From Aphelenchoides besseyi (lineage: Eukaryota > Nematoda > Chromadorea > Rhabditida > Aphelenchoididae): 64,000 nt of DNA. This document shows positions 34,516-45,408 of this stretch, piece after piece. The notes under the pieces were generated by a model. The model saw only the letters and a program-made list of their open reading frames with translations. It did not search any database and was not told the DNA's origin. The position numbers and the translations under genes are program-made. How positions within the stretch are numbered: position 1 is the stretch's first letter; the number at the start of each line of letters is the position of its first letter. The stretch covers positions 12,710,001 to 12,774,000 of the forward strand of contig JAMPIQ010000002.1 of NCBI GenBank assembly GCA_024699855.1, in the 5' to 3' direction.

Positions 34516-35638
34516 ATGACAATCATGAAGCGGATCCCGAAACCACCGGCCGAAAAGAAGTGGAAGTCCAAGACCGAGTTCACGCAAGAGGACGCGATCA
34601 TCATGACCGAACGTGCGAAGGTGTTCAAGGATAAGTTCAACTTCCACGTTCGACGTCCTATGAACCCGAAAAAATTAGCAAAGATCCGCCGCAAACATGA
34701 CAAGTCGACCGAACTTACCGAAGAACCTGCTAACAAATGGATGAGATTTGACGAAGCTCAGAAGAGGGGCAACAAGCCCACGATCAAGCACGCATTCGAT
34801 ATCGGCGAGGGCTACTACGCCATTCACGTGTCAACCGAGGAAGCCCAATCAACTCCGACTCAGCTCAACACGGCGGTGGACAAATCGGATTGTCTGGTTG
34901 AAATGCCGGTCGATCCGTTGGACAAACCGAAGTACAAGCTACTCAACCAACTCATGAACAACGCGCCGTGGAGTGTCCGTCTGTTGCTCTACTTCAACAT
35001 CGAAGTCTCCGAAGTCGGTGCGCAGGTTCTCGAGGCCAAGAAAGATCTTCAGAAGCTCATCGATACGCTGCCGGTAAGTCTCTGTGATTTCGGACTACTA
35101 ATCACAATGAATTTCAGGGTGGAAAAACTCGCGAGTTCTACCAGTCCCAACTCGCTGCGGTGAAATTCATCGGCTCGATTGCCGATGACGTGGAAGGGGT
35201 CCAGGAAGGCCGCCTGAAGGTAAGATGCAATCCAGATCACTAATCAGCCTTTGTTTTCAGTTCGCCTATCCATGGGCATTCAGGAATAGCCAGGAATTGG
35301 CTGCTCTAACGAAGCGCCAATTCCTCTGGGCCCTCTACTTCGACCCGGCGGACAAGAACGAAATACGCGCCGTTCAGAACATGACGTTCGGAATGGAAAA
35401 AGAACTCAAAAGAATGGTAGGTTAACAAGGTCAGACTATTAATCACTCTTTGTTTCAGGGCACGAATAACGCCAATCGCAAGCTGCTCAAGCAGCAAATC
35501 AAGAACCTCAACGATCTAATGTACCACTGCATGGCCGCCGAGATCCTTGAAACCAAGCAAACGACCGCATTCGGATATGGCAAGAAGAAGCCGCGCACGA
35601 CAATGGCAGAAGATGATGGCGAAAAGTACGGTCTTTGA
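34516..35638 (+). CDS. Orphan protein, 331 residues, high GC3
   Basis: Exons 34516-35073, 35118-35219, 35261-35416 and 35459-35638 join in phase. I chose ATG 34516 (MTIMKRIPKPPAEKKWKSKT); the frame is open for only about 13 codons upstream, to a TGA at the edge of the MITE, so an earlier exon cut off by the insertion cannot be excluded. The N-terminal third is basic; the rest is helical and charged (VRLLLYFNIEVSEVGAQV, then LAALTKRQFLWALYFDPADK). Third codon positions are strongly C/G, unlike all neighbours, which in nematodes often marks high expression. No signal peptide, membrane segment or known domain. Confidence 0.8.
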
Positions 35639-35719
35639 GTTCAAGCTTGTTTCCTCGCTTTGTTGTGCTGTTTTCTAATAATAAACTTTGTTCTTTAAAA
35701 ACTTCGACACTTTTCTTGT

Positions 35720-36010
35720 TCATGGAACATTGAAACATGAAACGAACGAGGGATTCAACTTGAGTGCCGTGTCCGCATCCTCCAACGACAAACCGAAAAG
35801 CTCCTTTTTAGATAGCAAATCGAACGATTGCCGTAGTAGACGGGCTCTTCCGGATCGTATTCAATGCATTTCGAGTACAGTTCGATGGCAACATCGTAGT
35901 TCTCTTCTAAACAGCTGCACAAAGAAATGAATAGTCGAAGCCAATCACTTACGTTTGAAATAACCGTTGGCTTCGTTTTTAATCAAAACGGGGAGAGTTT
36001 CGGATTTTTC
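35720..36010 (-). pseudogene. TPR fragment resembling protein phosphatase 5
   Basis: Minus strand, two pieces split by a clean 38-nt intron-like gap (35952-35915): KNEANGYFK, then ENYDVAIELYSKCIEYDP and EPVYYGNRSICYLK. After an AAAAA run at about 35806-35810 the match continues only in another frame: ELFGLSLEDADTALKLNPSF. This is the TPR pattern of PP5 (A-N-x-Y-F-K ... Y-Y-G-N-R-S-x-x-Y-L-K). The frame also fails across the intron. No phosphatase domain follows. It looks like a broken gene piece; a sequencing slip in the A run could explain one of the two frame breaks but not both. Confidence 0.6.
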
Positions 36011-36074
36011 TTAGAACGTTTATTTTGCTTGATCAACAAAAATCATTTTGCGTTGAATGCATAATATGAAAAAA

Positions 36075-37545
36075 TTAAAGAAAGACTATTTCCATTTGCA
36101 GAAGTGGATCCGTGAAGCTGAGTACACGTAATGATGAAGGAAGACACTGCAAATGACAGTTTCATAACAATACTCAAAAGAAACTTACTTGGAATAGAAA
36201 CGGAGTGCAAATTGTAATCGGACCGTCGGGCATCCTTGCGGCTTTCAGTTGGGCCAAATGAAGTGCTACTGAAACGATCAGATTGCCACCGGCCGAATCT
36301 CCGACCATCGAACGTTTTTTGCCGTCCCATCCAAACTTCTCAGGATTCTTCAGAATCCAGGCATAAGCGTAGAGCACGTCTTCAGTGGGAAGTGGAAATG
36401 GGAATTAAGAAGCCAGCGAGTAATCCACCGACACAATCGGGCAGTCCAGATACTTTGCCCACAACCGTAAATATGTTTCGTGCGATTTTGACGATGTTGC
36501 TACATAACCTAAAAGAAGCAACTCGCGTTTTTATGTTTACCGCTTTTCCAGCCTCCGCCGTGACAATGAAGCAATAGATTGGAGGAAAGTGGCTTCGTTG
36601 ATTTTTTGGACGACTAAACATCTCAATGATCGGAAGCATTCAATCCACGTGACCTACCAATTCTTCACAAGTTGTTGCCGACAAGATACGCACTTGTATC
36701 GGAGCTGATAGTCCATGAGCACTCGTTCAGGGATTTCAATTGACCGCCCATCTTTTCCATCCAATCGAATCGGACCGTCCATCAGAATCAGAACGACTTT
36801 GTTGATCTCCATCGTTGGACAAAACAGTTTCGGCGGCGGAATTTCGGATAGATTGCAAAAGTCGCGGCAAAACTCCAGATCGGCTTCACGTTTCACTTTC
36901 ATGATTCGACGAGCACCTTCTTCGGGATTCAGAAAGTAGCGGACGAAATTGAGCAGCGAACTGCACGCCGCCGTTCCACTTTCCCACGACAACGAGTAGG
37001 TGGCCGAATTGATTTCGATCACACTGAAGGTCGAAGTGACACTCGGAGCGAACTAAAAGTCAAAAAGAAAAACAATTTCAAAGACTTCGAACCTACAAAC
37101 CTGAAAACCGAATGTACGACCATAGAAACAAGAAGCATCCAAGCTCTCGATTCCCTTCAACATCCTACGATACAACGAGTACTCGCAGTCAAGCGACGGG
37201 AACAGCGAGTTCTCGTCCAATGTTTCGGTCAAAAGCACGATCTAAACCAACGACTTGACATTTCGCTGTTGCCTTTTCGAACTGACCTGTTGAAATGAAA
37301 GAGCGAAAAAGCGAAGAATGGCAGAGTAGTTTTCCAGTTTTTTGCAGACAGCCGTCGATTGGAACAAAAGACTACTGCGCGTTTTCGAGCACTTTAACTC
37401 TGCCACCAAATGCAAAGCGACCATATCGCAAACGCAAATCAATGACCTGAACAAACGAAATGAAAATCGTTGCTAAAACTTTTGATTACCGAAATTCATT
37501 GCCCGGTGTTTGTTCGTCAAAGCTCTTCTCTCCAACAGTCTCGAG
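36075..37545 (-). pseudogene. Hormone-sensitive lipase, nonsense codon and truncated
   Basis: Exons 37545-37490, 37446-37287, 37241-37101, 37052-36690, 36613-36541, 36508-36189 and 36146-36075. The N-terminal HSL domain is clear (ESLDASCFYGRTFGFQFAPS). The catalytic part has the oxyanion motif (LLLHCHGGG), [20 protein letters not shown] and the nucleophile elbow GDSAGGN. Where HSL has S-L-A-P-E-x-P-F-P, the sequence reads SLAS, TAA (36405-36407), FPFP, with three substitutions close together. The last exon ends ...RVLSFTDPLLQMEIVFL then TAA, about 200 residues before the usual Asp and His of the triad. No ATG precedes the first exon. Nonfunctional as read. HGGG is followed either by an extra WKS or by a GC-donor splice. 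Confidence 0.7.
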
Positions 37546-37617
37546 CTGAAAAAAGCGAACGGTTACACGAGAAGCACGAACAATCGAACGAACCTCATTT
37601 CGAGTCACATTCAACAC

Positions 37618-38420
37618 CTAAGGGTTCTTGAGTTTGCCGAGGAACGGAGCAGCAGTCAAACTATTGCTTATGAGACGCAACTCGACGAGATCATTGCCCA
37701 ATGAGTCGAAGATCGATTTGTTGATGAACTTCAGTCCGCAACTCGCAATCTCCAACGATCGTACACGAGGATTTTCGGGGAATGGCGGCAACTGTTCGAG
37801 TTGCTCGAAGTTCTGCAGAAAAGAAGGATAGATGACAGTGAGTTGATTGTTGCGGAGGTAGAGATGAAAGAGCACAGTAACGTTGACGAACGAGCGCGAC
37901 GAAATGTTTCCAATCTGATTGTTGCTCAAACGAATTTCTTTCGGTTCGGTCAAATTCATGAACTGCAGATCGGAAAGCGTGCCAATGAAGTTGCTTGACA
38001 GATCCAAATGTTTGAGGAGTTTGAAGTTGCGGGGAACTCGTGCCGGCACACCACCGAAACATTTGAAAATCAATTCGAGTCGATTAATCAGTTCATCGAA
38101 ATAAATCTCCGCACCTTGAACTATCAGGGAGCCCACAAGTGCCGTCACTACAAGAACGGAAAGTGCAAGTCCTAAAGATCAGTTTAGAGTCTATTACGTT
38201 CAACCAACCTCCAGGTCCTAGACCGGCTTCCCTTGCTTCAGCAAGAGCAGCCTGTCGTCGATCCCCTTCAGAGATCATCTCCATCTCGCGCTCTTCAGCG
38301 CGCTCCATCCTACTTATAGTTGGAACCTAAAAGAAAACATCAATTATGAATATGGCTTTAGGAACTTACCTTTGCAACTTCTAACGCTTGTTGTGCACAA
38401 GCGCTTGGAACATTGTCCAT
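37618..38420 (-). CDS. Type II membrane protein with leucine-rich repeats
   Basis: Exons 38420-38370, 38326-38209 and 38171-37618 give 240 residues. The first 55 are cytosolic-like and charged (MERAEEREMEMISEGDRR). A single membrane helix follows (LALSVLVVTALVGSLIVQ), then at least four leucine-rich repeats: LLKHLDLSSNFIG, PKEIRLSNNQIGNISS, FHLYLRNNQLTVI, VRSLEIASCGLKFINKS. There is no C-terminal cap; the protein stops at TAG 37618, about 70 bases before the first lipase exon and in the same frame. The repeats would face the outside or a lumen. Partner and role unknown; it may be a shortened relative of a longer LRR receptor. Confidence 0.65.
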
Positions 38421-38644
38421 TTTAAACACCGTGACAGCGGCAAATACCACTGTCACGATGTTAAACCATCGCGAGTTGTCGACAATCGCGCTTATGAGCC
38501 AGACGATTCCAATGATCACCTGGATTCCTCGATACTAAATGTTCGAACAATCCATCATATTCATTCTTACAAAACTGGACTTTCCAAGTAGAATGAAACA
38601 CGACCTTTAGTCAACGTTATCGGTTACGAGAGAGAGTTTAATTA

Positions 38645-39151
38645 GGCAAATAACAAAAACGCTAAACAGGAGAAAAGAATCGCTGAAGCGGGAGAAAAAG
38701 CGGCGAAGTATACAACCCTTCGCTGTCGTTGGTTGGTAATCGAGTGAGGTTGATTCGGCAAAGCGATCGAAGTTAACGGACGAAAGGAAAACAATCGTGG
38801 TGGGAAGTTGCGGGAAACAAGACGGGATTTCGAGCGGCGGTCACAACATTCAATAATTAAAGATTTCATGCCATCTCTTTAGGATTGATCGAAATAGACG
38901 ATACCGACCAGAAAGAAACGAACGAAAACGTCGAGGATGAAACGGACGACACGAATATGAAAAATATGGACGAGATCAACTTGAACGATGACCGTGTTTC
39001 CGTTTCCATTCTATACGGTTGTTCAGTCCAAAAACATTATTCTGTTGGCGGTTTCCGAAGCTATCCGCCAATGGTTCGATTTAACACAAGATCTTTGAGT
39101 CTATTGTTTTGTTTTATGTTGTTAATTGTTATAAGATTTCTGTTGATTTGA
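38645..39151 (+). CDS. Tail-anchored membrane protein, 3' exons
   Basis: Exon about 38645-38741 reads NRRKESLKREKKRRSIQPF and AVV, and joins in phase to exon 38883-39151 (LIEIDDTDQKETNENVEDE, an acidic stretch, then SLLFCFMLLIVIRFLLI before TGA). A basic then acidic cytosolic part plus one hydrophobic helix at the very end is typical of tail-anchored proteins. An aataaa follows at about 39161. The 5' exon was not found; the LRR gene starts on the other strand at 38420, so the promoter may be shared. No family recognised. Confidence 0.5.
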
Positions 39152-39307
39152 CCCATTCAATAAAACTTTATTCAAGAATCCAGTTAGATACTTTTATTGA
39201 CAACGGAAGTACTCAAATGAGAGGTGAAATTACGGGACGCGGTATAGTTCATTCGATTCAGAATGAAAGTTAGAAGACAAATGTGCTGTTTGTTCCTGCT
39301 AGGCGGC

Positions 39308-39744
39308 ACGCTAGAACGCTTGAAAGTTTGCGCTAATTTCATTACAATTGGCTTTCAGAAATTGAGTGATAGAAAGTGTGCTGTGGTGGCCAAGCGGTTA
39401 AGCGGTCTACCTGCAGAAGCTCTTCCGTTGCGGATTGCGAGTTCGAATCCTTTGATCATGATTTCAAGTGCTTGCATTGGATCTACCAAAACGTGTCCAA
39501 AAAGTGCGATAAAGCTGATTGAACCACTTGCAGTTACCTTCCGTTCACTCTTTTCCTTCTGATTCTGGATACAACGCGGAAACTCGTCAATCAAAAGAAT
39601 CGAACCTGCGACCGTCAAAAGAAGAGAGCTTCTGCAAGCGGATCGCTTACTAACTCGGCTGTCACTGCCCATCCCTTCTGTTCGATTTCTCGAAGACTAT
39701 AGTTGGCTTGAAATTAGCTCGAACTTTGAAGCGTTCTAGCGTGC
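39308..39744. repeat. Inverted repeat enclosing a tRNA-like sequence
   Basis: Left arm 39308-39342 (cacgctagaacgcttgaaag onward) pairs with 39744-39706 read in reverse, about 50 bases with small gaps. About 360 bases lie between. These hold a tRNA A box, tggccaagcgg (39387-39397), and B box, gttcgaatcc (39441-39450), with a variable-arm-like tccgttgcgga. The anticodon and T stems do not pair, so it is a tRNA pseudogene or SINE. Confidence 0.5.
39387..39450 (+). pseudogene. Class II tRNA-like sequence
   Basis: Good A and B boxes, correctly spaced for a tRNA with a long variable arm (Ser/Leu type). The anticodon stem and acceptor stem cannot be formed by eye. Possibly the Pol III promoter of a short interspersed element. 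Confidence 0.4.
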
Positions 39745-39959
39745 TTGAACGTGCTATTTAGCAGAAACAGAAATCACTTTTGTATTACAACTTTTCACGG
39801 TGCATTCAATGAGCTATAATACGTCCCGGTACTCAATCCCCACTTCATGCACTTCCCTTGTTAGCTTCATTACTGTCTCCCAAGAGCTTTAACATAAACC
39901 TACAGTAAACCTTGAATTTGTGCACATGCAATAACATTGAACGTTTATTTGTGGACACA

Positions 39960-40480
39960 TTACAATCCCAAATCAAAAATTGTGGTTTCGTTTTTAGTCG
40001 AAATCACTCGTTTAACGTCAACGAACGTCTTTCCCCTGAAGATGCCAACTCGGTCGATCCCACGTTTGTCCAACGAGTTGGTCACGAACAGAACCTCGTT
40101 TCCGGCCTTCAGCAACGATTGGACAATGGACATTTGCTCGATCTGCAACTGTTTGATTGTAACAATCTGAATAGCCAAGTAACCTCTGATTTCGAGTCAT
40201 CATAAGCGTAGAAGATCGATTACTGGGCTGGATTTGTACATTGCGATAGATCAGTTCATCGATGGAATCCAAATCTCGTTGCTGATAGGCGTCATGATCA
40301 TCACGTCGAGTCCTCTAGTGCTTTGCGCATAAGAGATGCGCTTCGGAAGACTTCCGCCGTACCAGCTGGCAGAAGTCTATCAGCGTCAATGTTCAATTGC
40401 AGTAGTTCCATCCAGTTCTTTCCACAGGATGTCGGCAATCAGCAGAAGTGCCTTGAAAAGACAAAGGTATTGTTGTTTAC
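39960..40480 (-). pseudogene. CRAL-TRIO/SEC14-like remnant and an unassigned exon
   Basis: Minus strand about 40460-40330 reads GKNWMELLQLNIDADRLL and then, one frame off, YGGSLPKRISYAQST. Together they match the end of a CRAL-TRIO lipid-binding domain (G-x-N-W ... I-D-A-D-x-L-P-x-x-Y-G-G). The frame change falls between L-P and Y-G-G. A further exon at 40178-39960, reading SLLKAGNEVLFVTNSLDKRG and ending IFDLGL before TAA, is open but unassigned. At best a fragment: the N-terminal lobe is absent and the frame is broken. Confidence 0.45.
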
Positions 40481-40599
40481 GGTTATATTCACTGAAATCA
40501 AATCAAAACAGTTAATAAACGAAAACAGAAAACCTACATGTCGAAGAAGTTTTCGAAATCCTTAAACCGCAAACTTGGCCATTATAGTAATTTTTGTTG

Positions 40600-42206
40600 G
40601 AAGAGGTGATATTTATAGCCAATATCACTAACTTGCGGTCATCCGAATTGCTGCCTCCGAACATTGTTGTCAGAAAATCGATTAAACCCGCGAGGCACTA
40701 TGACTTCGAGTCATTATGACCACAAGAAAGCTTTGTAGCCGGTTTAGTGATATCCCAGCAGTTGATTGAGCGGCTTGTTTTCATACCGCAAGTCATCTTG
40801 TTAGTTGAATTGTTTCGGCGGCATAGTTAGTGTTTCCTGTGAGTTGATTGCTTGTTGTACACAATTTGATTGCTGCGTTGTGTCGATTACGTAACCTTCT
40901 ACTGCTCACTTCCCATCCGTTCAAATTGTTGTCTGAGGGTTGGTCGTTTCCCCTAATTTCCCGTAACTAATCGGCAATGATGATGGGAAGAAAGTGGAGT
41001 TGACGATCGAAAGCAAAGTGTTAAACTTATAGATTGGAGTATAAAGCGTACGTATGTGACATTCGTTTTGCAAAATACGAGCTTTTACTGAGTAAATTTT
41101 GACTTGAAATTAACACTGAAATCGGTTTTTCTGATCAAACCATATCAAAACTTGAGCCGATTGCTTTGAAAGAACATAGAGTTGTGCGCATAAATGGGGC
41201 TCATCGACATGCAATATATAACGGCATATAAAATAATTGCTATCGAGTTATTAACTTTGGTAGAAATTTATTTTACATTTTTGCTCCAAATGCGGGTTCA
41301 CATATTTTGGTCGTTAAGATGTTTCTCTAATATGTATATTAGCATTCTAGAAAGCTCAATTAATGAGCGTTACAACGGTATATAATACATGTCTCCAAAA
41401 TAGCCATTCGCAGAGATATGGGTGACCTAACACAAAACAAAACTAAAGAAAGCGAAGCCGCGACTCTTTTTGGTATGTGAATAACCCTTAAACCCAAGTT
41501 GATATCTTTACTCCTATTTGATTGTAATTGAACCTTTTCATGCGTAGCAAAACCTCCAAACGACGAACATTTGGAAAGCAAGCGAGTTGGCGGTTAAGCG
41601 ATTAGAAGTTGATCACTTGATCAAGACCCCCGAATTCTTTCCGCTCGTTGGTTATCTACGGCGTATTAAACCAAATTTTTGTGCATGTTGTTGATGTGTG
41701 TTTGCAAGTTTCTGTTTGATTTATCGAACCATCCAACGGCTTACATTGGCGGGTAGGTGAAAAGTGTAGTTGTCATTTTTTATTAGTTCAATCAGGTCAT
41801 TACCCTTTCACTCGACTACGATGTAATAGATCCATTAATATTTGAAATGATATGGAATAACTTTCCAAAGATATTTTGAACGTTATGATATCAGCCAACT
41901 GGTTTAAGCTTAGTTTTCTACAACAAATTGCGATTAATTCAACTTTTTGTTTTTAATTTGAAAACGCGTGCGCTCGTCTAGACCCGTGGTATCATTTTTA
42001 TTGGCGTTGTAATAATACAAAACGGGTAGTCGGAACACATGAATTTCTGTTGCCCGATCAGCAGCTTCATCACTACACCACTTGCGCGTACTTCGATTTT
42101 GTTTGTATGTTGCTTTTTATCGTTTGAAATTCGTGTCTTTCCAATTTTTATTGTCGAATACCGTCTTTTCATTTTCACAAATTAGTTCGAAGTCGATTGT
42201 TAGCTC
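40600..42206. other. Long stretch without a supported gene
   Basis: About 1.6 kb, AT-rich, no frame over 75 codons and no recognisable product. Contains the second copy of the dispersed repeat (41473-41538). The 3' part must hold the promoter of the acyl-CoA synthetase gene; no element is named. Confidence 0.45.
41473..41538 (+). repeat. Dispersed repeat, copy 2
   Basis: Matches 21475-21539 (PIM kinase 3' end) in the same orientation. Here the aataaa is changed to aataac. Confidence 0.7.
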
Positions 42207-44849
42207 ATGAGTTTTTGGCCCTTCTCCCTCTTTGATGAGGATGCTTCGTGGTTAACTACTGCTGTCGTAGCTTCGGCAGTTGGCTTGTTCGTATTTACTG
42301 TTCGTAAGTGGAAGAGAAGACCACCGGTTGTTTTACCGGCAAAAGTCTCTCGAAAACGACAAGCAATTCCAATTGAAGTAATGGGTAGTTGTTGAAAGTT
42401 TGTGACTATTAGTTATTTAGGAGGAAAGTGGTGCCTTCAAGAGTGGGCTTCTTGTTGACACAAACAAACAAGTGATGGAAAGCATGTGGCCAGAGATCAA
42501 CACTCTCTATCAACTGTTTTTGCGTGGTCTAGAAGTGAGTGTTTTCAATGGAATGATTCGATGAGGATATTGTAGATCAGTGAGAACAATCGATGTCTTG
42601 GTTATCGACCGGAAAAGAAGGCTCCGTATACGTTCATTAGCTATGCTGAAACATTTCGACGCTCACAAAACATCGGTTCGGCATTTGTCAATGTTTTAGA
42701 TCTTCAATCAGGTATGAACAGTGCAGGAAATCGTTTATGAATAACGTGAATTTAGGCAATGAAACTAAAATTGGAATCTACGCGCGCAATTCCGTTGAAT
42801 GGTTTATTTCTTGTTTGGCATGTGTTCGCTTTTCGATCGGTAACATTTGTAACTCCAACAGCTTTGCTTGACACACCAAATTTAAGTTGTTGTTCCTCTG
42901 TATGATACCTTGGGTCCTGAAGCCGCTAAGTTCATTGTACAACAGACTGAAATGCAGTAAGTTCAACAAACTTTAATCGCAGTCACTGTTTCAGAGCAAT
43001 TGTTGTGGATGATCTCGACAAATTAGAGAAACTTCTGGCAAACTCTGATCAGATGCCAACCCTCAAGGTATTTTCTAGTTGATTTGGATTTTAAGTTCAT
43101 CAATTCAAGCACATCGTATTGATAAACTACGAAGGAATGGAAAATGATGTCATTGACCGCGCAAACGCTGCGAACATTCAAATTCACAAGTTTAACGAAC
43201 TTTTACAAAAAGGAGAGGAAAATATCGCAACTGATGTGGAACCAACCCCAGATGATCTCTATATCATTTGTTATACGTCCGGAACAACCGGAAATCCGAA
43301 GGGTGTTATGTTGAGTCATCGCAATGTTATTGCTAATGTAACGGGAGTCATGAAAATTATCGAATCTTTTATTCCTGCTATCAACAACTCGCACCAACTG
43401 ACAATCAGTTATCTTCCTCTCAGTCACATGTTTGAACAAGTCTGTCAAAAACTAACCTTAGGTTGTATACTTGATTAAGGTTGTTCACTGGTCTGTGCTG
43501 TTGTTAGGTGGATCGATTGGGTACTTCAGCGGCGATGTTCGAACGTTAATGGATGATATGCAGGCCTTAAAGCCAACTATTTTTCCAACTGTTCCCCGTT
43601 TACTCAATCGATTTTATGATCTTCTCCAGGTATCCACTTCGTTTTTCAGTCATAAGTTTGTTTTTCAGAAACTTATGGATAAACCAAATTTATTTATGCG
43701 AGTACTATTTCGTTTGGCTTACTACCGTAAACTTGCGATCGTTAAAAGCGGAATCGTACAACGAGATAGTTTTTGGGATCGACTTGTGTTCCAAAAGTTT
43801 CAAGATCAAGTTGGTGGAGCGATTCAACTGGTCGTTACGGGCTCGGCACCAATATCCGGAGAAGTACTCGATGCTTGTCGAGTTGCTTTCGGTTCGCATG
43901 TTCTCGAGGGCTATGGACAAACTGAAACCTGTGCTATGGCGACTTTGACCTGGCCTTATGAAACCGAATCTCAACATTGTGGCGGCCCAGCATGTTGCAC
44001 GAAGTTGAAATTGGAAGATGTTTCCGAGTTGAACTATTTCTCGGTAAATAATAAAACAATTTTGGAATAATCGCGGTTTAGAGTGAACGAAAAGGCGAAA
44101 TTCTGATCAAAGGACCGTCAGTTACACGAGTAAGAAATAATAACAAACGAATGCATTCTCTTAACACTTTCAGGGTTATTACAAGGATCCAGAGAAAACA
44201 AAGGAACTGTTCGATGAAGACGGATATTTGCACACAGGCGATGTATAGAAGATTATTAATATTTAGACTAATGATTTCACCTTCAGATTGGTCATATTCT
44301 TCCGAATGGAACTTTGCGCATAATCGATCGAAAAAAGCACATTTTCAAATTAGCTCAAGGTGAATATGTGGCTCCGGAGAAGATTGAATCAGTGTACGTC
44401 AAGAGTCCGTACGTTCAGCAAGTTTATGTCGATGGCGATTCGCTAGAAAACTATTTGATTGCGATTGTTGTTCCCGAATCGCATGAACTGCGCAATTGGT
44501 ACAAAGCGACAACGGGCAACCAAAAACAATTGGAGGAAATTTGCAAAGAAAAGATGGTAGATGTTCTCGACTGTCGAAGTTTTTCACAACTCAAATTTAC
44601 AGGTACGAGATCACGTGTTAGCTGACGTTTTGGCTTTGGGCAAACAAAACAAACTGAACAGTATCGAACAAGTGAGTTTAATTGACTATAATTGGTTAGT
44701 TTAATGTGTTTCAGATCAAAGCGATTTGGTTGGAACCAACTCCATGGTCCGTCGAGAATGGAATGTTGACGCCGACCTTTAAGAGTAAACGTCCAAAACT
44801 ACGAGAACACTATAGGACAGTAATCTCGGACTTATATAAAGGAAAATGA
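42207..44849 (+). CDS. Long-chain acyl-CoA synthetase
   Basis: About twelve exons from ATG 42207 to TGA 44847-44849, all joints in phase. The N-terminus has a membrane anchor ([20 protein letters not shown]), as in ACSL1/5/6-type enzymes of the ER or mitochondrial outer membrane. Family motifs: [30 protein letters not shown], the AMP-binding loop [77 protein letters not shown] and [20 protein letters not shown]. The C-terminal part ends [15 protein letters not shown]. The enzyme activates long fatty acids with ATP and CoA. All catalytic motifs are present. Confidence 0.93.
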
Positions 44850-45408
44850 TCATTGAGGATCTGAACGCGATTCCGAGCATATTCTCAACTTTGATTTCAC
44901 TGTTTGATCGCTTACTTTCCAGTAAAAAGAATAATTCGATTACTCGACAACTATCAAACGAAATCAACAATCTCCTTTGTTTTTTTAAAGTAATTTTAGA
45001 GCTAAACTTGAGTTTTATTCTATTCATTAGGTAGGTTTAAATGCAACAACAGTTGAAAACTACACGAATCTGGGAATCAACAAGCTAGTTTTGCTTAATC
45101 AGTCAGTAATATACCCGGAACTCGAAATTAGAAGTAGGCACGTGAAGGCGTGCAAAACAACAAGAAATGGACATAATTACAAACGTCTATTTGTAACGGG
45201 GTCACTCAAAAGCTAACTGGAAACGGAGATTAATCGTGGGAATAGTGGCCGAATCGACGTTTTTTACATCAAACAATAAGGCGGAGAATTGAAACGAACA
45301 ATCCATTGTAGAATCAATGTGAAAGATTGAGTTAAAAGATTTGAATAGATTAACTTGTATATAAAGTAAAATTGTTAACAATTGACTCTTAAACAGCCAT
45401 AAAATGAA
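44850..45408. other. Convergent intergenic region
   Basis: About 560 bases between the synthetase stop (+) and the vps36 stop (-). Overlapping short frames on both strands, none convincing. Would hold both 3' UTRs. Confidence 0.5.

Noticed and set aside
36236..36577. 113-codon plus frame
   Set aside because: Antisense to the lipase exons that carry the HGGG and GDSAGG motifs.
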